64,000 bases of DNA from Phycomyces nitens. Taxonomy: Eukaryota > Mucoromycota > Mucoromycetes > Mucorales > Phycomycetaceae. The position numbers and the translations under genes are program-made. Below, piece after piece: positions 55,750 through 64,000 of the stretch. The DNA is taken from assembly GCA_022702545.1 (NCBI GenBank), contig JAHRBC010000009.1, forward strand, positions 1 to 64,000. The letters are read 5' to 3'. The notes under the pieces are model-generated. The model did no database searches. It saw only the letters and a program-made list of their open reading frames with translations, and was not told the DNA's origin. The first letter of the stretch is position 1; every line of letters begins with the position of its first letter.

Positions 55750-56955
55750 CTAAATGCCCAAGAAGGGAGAGAGGAACACAAGTGAGAGGGGATGGGAACA
55801 AGATTCTCTGTTTTTTGTCTCCTTGGCATTCTTGGCTTTGCCTTGGACTGGAATTTTGCCGAGTCACAGACTCTTGCAACTCGGTCAATGACTGACATGA
55901 GTCTGTTGAGCTATATTCCCTTTATTAGCATCCTTGTTTTACAAGTATATACTTTAGATATTTACCTCATCACTTCTCCATCTCAGCCGAGCAACATTCA
56001 ACACACGCACCTTGTAATCGGGCTCCAACTCCTCTGTCTCCGACTTCCCATCTGACATCACTTCTTTTTTAAGAACATGGAGATAAGCCATCTCAGCTGC
56101 GTTGCCTGGCTTATCCCCCATGTCTTCGTCAATCACCCTCCAGTTGCTCTTGTATGTTGCAATTCGACGCCGGAGGATCTATATGTAATATAATATGAGA
56201 AAACTGAAAATATTTTAAATCAATCATTTTGTACAAACCTCAGCAATCCTGCTGTTAGATCAGCCTTTTTGCTTTTTGGCCTCATCTTGTTCGGGTGTCA
56301 TACAAGCTTTACGGTGGGAATGCTTGTAATTGTTCTTGATCTTATTTACCACCGTATCAGGCCAAAACCCAGAAGCTTCAGGCTGTGAAAGAATATACTC
56401 CTTCAAGTAACTGATGATTGTGACATTATCAGGATGATTAATCTGCTTGTTCTCATTCCATCTTTTTCTGCTGTTGTTTTCAGCAATCACACCTGGGTTA
56501 TCTGAATCCAAGTTCTTCTTCCACATCTTGCCTTTAATGAGGCCCTGGATATAATTTGGTTAGTCTATATATATAATTTGAGTTAAACATATCAGGATAA
56601 TTCTACCAGTATCGCTGACACTGATAGATTTCTCGGATACAACAGCAGGAGCCATTGCAATTGGGACAAATGATGCCATACGAGCCTCACTATTGGCATG
56701 AGCATTGGCCAAATTGCTAACGGCTGTCTTGGTCTCTTTGTTTGTATCAAACAACATGCCAAGTCTTCGGTTGACAGTTGCAATTTCAACCCGGACAGTC
56801 TTTACCTCATCAAAAAGATCTTTGAACTGCTGGTCCCTATTGTTGCTTAGAGGTATGCTTGGGCCAAGTTGGTGTCGCTCAATACGACCAGCTGTCACCT
56901 GCTGAGAAGAACTGGCCTCTTGATTTGCTCTTGATCTGGTAGAATTGGGAGGCAT
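55750..56955 (-). pseudogene. orfB protein of E6, one stop
   Basis: Four-exon plan as in E5: exon 1 from 56955 (MPPNSTRSRANQEAS, then a helix VKTVRVEIATVNRRLGML), exon 2 about 56550-56239, exon 3 ending RLRWRSDE before a GT donor at about 55968, exon 4 starting LNRLMSVIDRV and ending at TAG 55750. Exon 2 contains a TGA where KKQKG-stop-SNSRIAE should continue, again CGA to TGA. More diverged than the E4/E5/E7 versions; WRSDE and the NRL..VID block remain. Confidence 0.65.
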
Positions 56956-58396
56956 TTTCTATAGGCAAAATTAGTTAAATACTATTAAGGATTATACAAG
57001 TAAAGAGATATACATACAATATAGTTCACAGTAAGTAATAAAGATTTCTTTAAGTGATATGAAGAATATAATAATGAATTCGATATTCATCTTTTATAGC
57101 TATAAATGATTTGTGAAAGCGTAATATGAATATGAGTTTTGTGATTTGGTTTTGGACTCAATGATTTTTCTTTTAGGATATTTTTTATTTTGTTTTACAA
57201 TTTAAACCACTCTTTCGGTTCCATTTGCCTTTTCCTCTTTGCTTACTCATTTGTTCTTTTTTTTGAGTTAAATATCCAAGTAAGTCTTTTTCCTTTTATT
57301 TTTACTTTTACTTTTACTAAATGACATTGCTTAACTACTAATAGTATTAAATATACCGCAACTTATCTCACTGGTAAGATAAAGATTGACCCATACAAAT
57401 ATTCATTTTCTTACTAAACATTTATAAATTATAGATACTGCGCACTTTACATGGCTGAGAACCATAGCAGTATATAATATGGTATATATAATCAATAACA
57501 CTATAACCCCATGTAGACTAACACTCATATTCTATTATCTTACTCTCATAGATCTTGCAATATTATATTTAAATATTAGTCATACTTTTTGCGAGTGTAT
57601 TATAAGTATAACTTCTCTGTTATATTCTCTATTCATAATACATTATTAACATCTTTGTTGTTTTCAATTCAGTACCAAGTATGCTGAATCTGCCTCAAGT
57701 AAGTTTTCTCTCTCTCTAATGGTAAAAGACATAATACATAAACCTAATCAATGTTTTGTTTTCAGTATAGAGATTCACATTATATATCCAAGTAGTATTC
57801 CCATTTCATATTCAATTGCTGTAAATTGTTTTTGCTCATTTCAATTGCATTTGTAAAAGGTAATCCATAATGTTAATATATGAATAGCCCATGCTTTGAA
57901 TAGATAACTAGGCAATCCAACTAGAAAATAAATATTTTTTATCAAATAAATTTTTTTTTCATAAACTATTTCCCATAAATTGTTCTTTTAAAGAAGCTCG
58001 AGAAAATGGTTCTGGACAATTATATCAAGAAATATCAATAGAATACATAATATGATATCCAATAGAAACTGCCATACAGTGGTAGGCAGTGACACTCCAC
58101 ACTGCCGACAGACGAAAGACCTTTCAAAAACACTGTCTTTTAAATAGAAATAGACTGATCACAATCGGAAATGTAAAGAAATATTGATTCTAATTGAGTT
58201 TTCTGGGTTCATGGTAACTAAAGAAACCATTGTCCACGCACAGACTATTCTGTCTGCCGAAGGAAACAATTCATTCCATATGTGCCCATGTATCTGTAGC
58301 TCAGATAAATTTTCATCGGAACCCAGGTTTTATTGTCACTATTTCTCAGAATCCTACTTTATTTCACATATGAAAATTGGGGTCATTTTTGCAGTG
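56956..58396 (+). pseudogene. E6 spacer with decayed gene C
   Basis: At 57126 an ATG is followed by FVIWFWTQ-stop, matching the IVFGLNP start of gene C at the DNA level (ttttggactcaatg). Downstream GT...AG-bounded segments (for example near 57700-57870) resemble micro-exons, but no continuous frame survives. From about 58080 to 58396 is the right subterminal region. Nothing else is seen. Confidence 0.35.
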
Positions 58397-58885
58397 TAGT
58401 CTATCAACCCTATTGTTTTTTGCAGCAGGCTTGATCGTCATTGTCTTTTATACATCCTCTCCAATTTTCATCTAATTCCGATAACTTTTTGCCACATTGT
58501 CTACATCGCCATCATCAAGATCTTCGCATCTGTCCCATAATCACTCCCGATTGTTAGTATTTCCAACACCATCTCGGTTGCCCGTACCTGTACGCTCAAC
58601 TTCTGCTCTCTCTGCCTTCTCTGCAAGTGTTTCTGGCCTCCTACCCTCCACTTCGCACTTTTTCGTCCCTGTTTCAGAGCTTTCATTTGTTTCTCCCCCC
58701 CCTGTCAGGAACCTGTCTATACCAGGAATAGGACAGGAGAAACAGGCAGAGAGTTATAGAAAGATTCCTTTATTAAAGATGTTGTTTGCTTGATCTTTCT
58801 ATTGATCAAGCTCTAAGGTCATTTATATACTTTTTAGTTCTAGCTATGTTTGAGACAATTAAGAAGAGATTGGTGTTGTTGCAGA
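58397..58885. other. Gap between E6 and E7
   Basis: A Ser/Pro-rich open frame (58497-58793) is present but looks like chance in pyrimidine-rich DNA. tgtcaggaacctgtc...tgttgcagaca (58706 to the E7 border) has TG...CA ends and an inner tttattaaagatg, so it may be another LTR piece; no duplication was found. Confidence 0.3.
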
Positions 58886-59406
58886 CACTGCAAAAGAGGG
58901 GCTGTTTGTAGTACCAGAAATCCGGCATTATGGTACTGAAAAGGGGTGGGTTTCACCTAGTTTAAATATTTTTTCAACTAGGAGGCATGCTAGCTTCACA
59001 GGTACCTCGGTGTCGTGGTTTGCAGTAGTAGAAACATGTAAAAATGTGCCGCAGGTGAGGTCTGTTAGCACTTTCGGTATATAGATCTGATTTGGAACGA
59101 TGAAAAAAAGTATTTAAAAGAACGGTTCTATTTTGGTCGTCTCAACGTGGTCGTTGAAATGTTCAGATACGTCACATATCTTTATGTTGCGAGTTGTAGA
59201 AACTCGATGTATCTACTAGTGGTTACTACCCAAGACCAATCAAATCAAACACTTGAAAGCCTCTTTATTCTTCTTCACCAGTAATATATCACCCATTATT
59301 TGATTTCCCGTTTATATTGGATTGGTAATGGTTTACGCTTTTATTTTTATTGGAAAGAATAGAATGTTTCTAGGTTTAGGGTCTATTATTACGCCTATTC
59401 CTATGC

Positions 59407-60141
59407 CTAGCCGTTTCTACCCGGTTGCTTGCTGCTATTTGGATGGAATATTTTTCTACATAAAAAATACCTGCAAAAATATGAATATCCAGCAATTTTT
59501 TGGGCTGCAGGAGTGTTCTGTAAAAGATAAAGAAGTGTTAATGATGTGGGGTACAAAGAGAAAATTTTTGTGTGTCAAAAGATACTTACATTGCAAGAGA
59601 TGGGCAAGAGTGCGCAAAGGGGACTTGAATTTTAAGGCTGGATGGGCTGTGTGGCAGGTTTTACTATAAAAAAGGGAATAAAAATTAATATGGGTGAACA
59701 GAGTGATGATATATTTAATTTACATACCAGGAGCCAAATGGGTTATCAAAGTAGGGGTATGGTGTGTAAAGGAAGCCCAAGTGAGTCTATAAAACACATA
59801 ATAATAATAATTAATAAATAATCTGAATAATATTTTGGATAAGCAAAAAGAGATTTATAAAGAATATTACCTTTATGATTACAATTGCGAATGATGGAGG
59901 AGGCCGATGGCATGAATAGAAAGGGCAGTCTACAATGGAATAGAGTCAGAGAGGGAACAAGTATGATTGAAAGAAAAAATTTTACCTGGTGCCGATGGCA
60001 TCCCTATATAAGTTGTTTGGCCAATCTAAAAGAGAAAGTGAAAATAATTTTTATCAAGATGATGGTACCAGTGAATGCGGCCAGTGAGTATTTGTCTAGA
60101 TGGCCATTGTGGAAAGGATGAGTTGCAATGGGAGCGCACAT
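59407..60141 (-). pseudogene. Gene C of E7, one-base deletion
   Basis: Six exons as in E5, from ATG 60141-60139 (MCAPIATHPFHNGH) to TAG at 59407. All GT-AG borders are kept. The fifth exon reads CATACCCCTAC where E8 has CATACCCCCTAC and E5 CATGCCCCCTAC, so one C is missing and the frame breaks. An upstream ATG at 60348 (MQIGLDIVFGLNP) also matches E5. Function unknown. Confidence 0.5.
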
Positions 60142-60438
60142 CTATGAAAAAGAGGTTAATTTGTGTGTATAAAGAGGTATAAAAAATGTCTTACCAGAGA
60201 AAGGCGCCAATATCAAAAAAGCAAGGAAAAGGAAAAATAAAGGGAACCAAAAAAAAGGAGAGAGTCTGAAATTTTTTTTCACCTTTGAAGCATGCTGCGG
60301 AAAGCATGATGGATTGAGCCCAAAAACAATATCAAGGCCGATTTGCATCTCAGTGCTTCAAGACAATAGAGGAACATCTTTATAGTCATTCAAAATGCCT
60401 ATATATAACAGCCTTTTTGATATTCAACCTCTCTTACC

Positions 60439-60441
<3 letters not shown>

Positions 60442-60469
<28 letters not shown>
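60442..60469. repeat. (AC)14 microsatellite
   Basis: Dinucleotide run in the E7 orfB/gene C intergenic region, equivalent to the (GT)15 of E5. Confidence 0.9.
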
Positions 60470-60581
60470 TTACTCACCCACCCAACAAAACAGTTTTTGT
60501 ATGTATATTATATTTATTTTTATTTCAATTGAACAAAAACTAATAATTATAATCGAAATATACTTTACCATATTCTAGAAA

Positions 60582-61769
60582 ATGGTTAACCAAAGAAGAT
60601 CGATTGCTCCTCGTCCCACTCCTGCTCCTGCTCTCACTCCTGCCAACATGGAGCAAATTGTCGAGATGCTCTCTGGAATTCAAGACAACATGACCAGAGT
60701 GGAAGATAAGGTCACCAATGTAGAAGGCGAGTTGGTGACCTCCAACACCAAACTGGTAACAATGGATGCCAGACTTGGTGTCATCATTGCTGGAACCCGT
60801 GAAGCCATTAAGGCCATTGACAATTTTGGAGAAGAGGTTCCTGCCACTGCCACCAGTGAACCCAGCAATGTTGCGGTTGTGGAGGCCATTGGTTTGGCCG
60901 GACCCAGCCATAAAACATCAGTGGAGGTCAATGTAAGTATTATACCTTATACTATATTATCAATTCATTAACTTGTTTACTATATCAGAGAAAGATCCGT
61001 GAGTTCTTGTGGGAGCCAAATTTCCATGCAAATACTCCAGCAGAGATCTTGGCCAACACTAACAAGCCCAGGTGGAACACGGATGTTCACTTTAATGTGA
61101 CTCCAAACAAGGAGTTAGTGAACAGGCTTCTTGTCGTCCTGGAGCGCAAGTTTGCTGGTGATGGGATGAGAACCAAGGATCTTCGTGATAAGCTCCACAA
61201 AAACTTCATCAACAGATGCAAACAGGAGAAGATCTCTGCTGCTGCAAAAGAGATCACGAACACACGTTCACGGAGAGCCAGACATGCTGGTGAAGTAAGT
61301 TATCCTTGATATATTAAAAATCTATTCCAAAAAATAATAACAAGGTTATTATTAGAACCACAAGCGCCGAACAAAGGCATACGGCAGCAACATGGTTGCC
61401 ATCAACCAAGAGATGGGCCGGGATTGTGCCAATGCACTCCCAAGGAAGCAATGTCCGGAGGAGAATCGGATGACGAAGTCTCCGAAACTGGAAGAAGACG
61501 TGTGATTCGGACCGTCCGCCCAAGTTGGAGAAGCGATGAAGTGAGTTGTTGAGCTGATTATAAATAATATTTTGGATGACTTTAGATTACTAATGTGCAA
61601 TTGATAGTACAACCGATTTATCCAAGTCATTGATAGATTCGTTGGTCTCCAACTTGGAGCAAACTCTCACCAGTTGCTGTCAAGGGTTTATGGCAGAACT
61701 GTGGACGTGGCAGTCCCGACCAATTTAAATCCCAGTCTTGCTCAGTGGGCTCTTAGACATGGGCTTTAA
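60582..61769 (+). pseudogene. orfB protein of E7, one-base deletion
   Basis: Exons 60582-60932, 60989-61294, 61356-61540 and 61608-61769, GT-AG introns. Parts: NQRRSIAPRPTP, a long heptad-rich helix (VEDKVTNVEGELVTSNTKL), exon 2 with NTNKPRWNTD and TRSRRARHAGE, exon 3 with KEAMSGGESD and VRPSWRSDE, exon 4 with YNRFIQVIDRFV and HQLLSRVYG. Exon 2 is again exactly 306 nt; exon 3 is 185 instead of 186 nt. The missing base lies near ctcccaaggaagc (about 61440), restoring LPKEAM if one A is added. Real decay or homopolymer error. Restored length would be about 326 aa. Confidence 0.7.
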
Positions 61770-61892
61770 TAAAATAATTTTTTTTATCTCTCCATCTATT
61801 TTTTTGACACGCGTTACGTTTTGACGACATTTATAAAGGCAATGCTATTTCTGTTTGTTCTTTATAAAAGAGAAAAGATATTTATTTTTTTA

Positions 61893-64000
61893 TTACACGC
61901 AAAGTTTCTTTGGCAAAGGAATGACCAGCATCCTCTTTATACCATTTCGGCTTGTGTGTGTGGCAGTCGCAACTTCCAAAAGAAGGCGATGCACTGGCAA
62001 GATGCACTCATTGGTAGCAGGAGAAAAACTGGGCAAACAGATGTCAACACCTTCATCTTCGCGTGATCGTTCATAACAGACACCATTCCATCGCACAAAG
62101 GCAAAGACATGCTGGCTTTGATAGCCACGACGATTTAAACGGACAGAGGCAGAGAGAGGCGGCGTAAACTGATGAACAAAAATATACTGTATCTGCCCAG
62201 TATAGGCGGTCTGGTTCTCACCAGTGCTGCTACCAAACAAAGCTTGTACACGAGATCCACCATTTCCAGAGCTATTGTGTCCACGATAAACTTGGCCAAG
62301 GAGATTTATCGATTTCAGCTTCACGATCTGATTGTCAACAAACAACGAAGAAGAAGTGGCATGTTGATAATGCTGGAGGGTGTCAATGTCATACGTATCC
62401 ACATAGTAAGCCAACAATTGAGGATAGTCAATATCACTCATTTTTGTGGCAGACTTTTGAAGCAGAGGAAACGCAGAGGGGGAAGAGGCTCGTTACCCTT
62501 GATTGGGAATTCAGAATTCTCTGAAGCTTCGATGAAATCCAGCAATCTGAACGGGCGTCGTGTTGGTGTTGGTGTGGGTGTGGGTGTGGGGGTAGGGATA
62601 GAGGCAGAGGTGGAGGCAGAGAGGAGGTGTGAAAAGAGAGGAGTGAAGATGTCTTGGCTTGGAGATTGTAGAACAGCATTGACATAATCATTCTTGAATA
62701 CGTCCTGGACAAATTTCCGCATGTAGGTTGCCTCAAACCCATTCTTTCCATTCATGCTCACGTTCTTTAGCAATCCGTTGTACCTCTCAAACCCAAAGAG
62801 CCAATAGCCGTACACCGGTCCAAAATCATTGATGGTCTTATGAAGATGGAGGTGCAGGTGCATGTTGCAGGTGAGAAGACTTGGAGGGTAAAGGCGCTCG
62901 CACTCTTGGCAGAATTGCTGAAGGTGGTGATGGGCATTGTCAACATCCTGGAAGGACACAGATGGCTTGACAATCAGGCGGCAGGCATCCACAAAGTTCA
63001 TCCAACTGTTAAACTTTTGACGCAGGAGAACGGGCTTCAATGCAACAGGCGAATATACCAGCACCCAAGATTTCCACTCGTCTGCTTTCATGAATGGAAA
63101 TCCCCTGGCAATCTTTGTCTTTAGTGAACTGTAATCACTTGGCAGCTCCATGGTGTCTGCTATCTCCTGCATCACAAGAAGATCGTCATTGGACAAATCA
63201 CCACCAGAGATCCAGTTTTCAACCATTCTCTTGGCGGTTCCCAGGAAGAGGTTGTGCATGGGGTCCACCACAGTTGCGCGGACAAGATCAAGATACTGGA
63301 GGCGGTGAAGCTCTGACCATCGTACACCATTCTCAACTTCAAGTCCATGCCTTTCGGAAATCGTCTGGGCATCTTTCCAAAGTGTTGCATGGTGTCTGTT
63401 GTCAACTGATGTCCGAAGAGACCATTGTGAATAGTCAAATCCACGGAAATCCACCTGGTTTGACCCCTCCAAACGAGAGAACTGACGATTGCACTTGTAG
63501 CATGCATTGGTGCTGTTGTATGCCGTAAACCCACTCGTCTTCCTTGCAGCTGGGATATCGCACGCCACCATCAACAATGCAGCACGGACATTGACACCAG
63601 ACGGGCACTCGTAGGTCGGGATCCTTATTCCAACAAACAACTGCTCCAGTTCATCGACCAACGGCTTGAGATAACTGTTGATCTCATCTGTCTTTGGCTC
63701 CTTGGGTCCAGGCATCATACCGACGAGAATAGTATTTTCGGCCTTGAACCTTTCCTCCCTAGGCAAATTATTGATTACAAGATAGATGGCACCACAAGAA
63801 TAGCTGATTCCATCAAAGGGCTGGAACCAGTCAATGTTCAGTGTCAGCATCAAAGAACGTGGATCTGCAACGAACGAAACACCACCCATGTCCTGGAGAC
63901 CCTTCCACATTGCACCATCGTAGATATCGCACATGGTGTCTACAACTTTTAGCTCCTGGTTCCAGTGACGAATCTTGGTCTCAAAATCCGGGCGGAGGAA
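61893..64000 (-). pseudogene. Tnp2 CACTA transposase, partial, one frameshift (E7)
   Basis: Only the C-terminal part of exon 4 is inside the window; the gene continues beyond 64000. Blocks present: LTLNIDWFQPFDG, NNLPREER, GMMPGPKEP, ACDIPAARK, CYKCNRQF, DPMHNLFLGTAKR, GYWLFGFERYN, and after the break LLGQVYRG, QHVFAFVRW and ILPVHRLLLEVA, ending at 61893. The frame shifts at a G5 run (62478-62482); six bases would read GNEPLPPSAFPL as in E4/E5. A (PT)n stretch at about 62566-62610 is an extra insertion in the linker. Convergent with orfB. Confidence 0.88.

Larger units (their letters stand above)
52248..58396 (+). mobile_element. E6: CACTA element with nonsense-mutated genes
   Basis: 6149 bp with about 29 bp of perfect inverted ends starting CACTGCAAAAATGACCCC and TAG on both sides (52245-52247 and 58397-58399). 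Order: transposase (+), orfB (-), gene C remnant (+). At least three in-frame stops are compatible with C-to-T change, so it looks non-autonomous now although its ends are perfect. Confidence 0.93.
58886..64000 (-). mobile_element. E7: CACTA element, cut by the window edge
   Basis: Left end CACTGCAAAAGAGGGGCTG, the same family as fragment E8. Order from the left end: gene C (-), orfB (+), transposase (-), running off the right edge. Several one-base defects occur, mostly in homopolymers. Confidence 0.88.

Noticed and set aside
58497..58793. Ser/Pro-rich 98-residue frame between E6 and E7
   Set aside because: Composition follows local CT-rich DNA; no homologue in the window, no intron or start context to support it.

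Overview
The window looks like the left end of a chromosome (or contig) of a filamentous fungus. An early-diverging lineage (Mucoromycota, possibly Phycomyces-like) fits best. Reasons: CCCTAA-rich satellite at base 1, AT-rich DNA, short GT-AG introns (about 40-110 nt), and several Tnp2-type (Transposase_21) CACTA transposons with zinc-motif N-termini. The organism call is inference. No ordinary host protein gene was recognised; apart from two tRNA genes almost everything is satellite or transposon.

Layout. 1-4058: 57-bp satellite with several CCCTAA-like motifs per unit. 4059-4168: satellite edge plus the start of an LTR-like unit. 4169-7350: non-autonomous CACTACGGCGG element (E1). 7351-8469: truncated end of a CACTA element (E8). 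8542-20661: CACTA element E9, whose far end holds an unrelated transposon E10 (15902-20401). 20662-28714: a second satellite-edge copy, then five LTR-like units stacked directly upstream of tRNA-Lys(CTT) (28724-28796); one is split by E2 (23464-26763). 28854-50878: a Ty3/gypsy-type retrotransposon whose gag is split by CACTA element E4 (33686-49814), which contains E3 (33775-43396), which contains E5 (35344-41625). 50900-50973: tRNA-Val(AAC), again with an LTR-like unit (50982-52168) immediately upstream. 52248-58396: CACTA element E6. 58886 to the end: CACTA element E7, cut by the window edge. Most insertions have target-site duplications I could read: 3 bp for CACTA elements, 4 bp for LTR units.

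How the genes work together. The larger CACTA elements share one design. (1) A four-exon Tnp2 transposase starts with a CxCxxC...RH motif and an acidic stretch. (2) A convergent four-exon gene, here called orfB, encodes a protein of about 300-320 aa with a conserved RPSWRSDE block. (3) A small gene of consecutive 40-75-nt exons, here called gene C, is transcribed divergently from orfB. Transposase and orfB are intact in E5 and E4. E6 carries nonsense mutations; E7, E9 and E10 carry single-base frameshifts that could be decay or homopolymer errors. orfB and gene C are the best candidates for something undescribed. The two tRNA 5' flanks act as precise landing sites for an LTR-like family.
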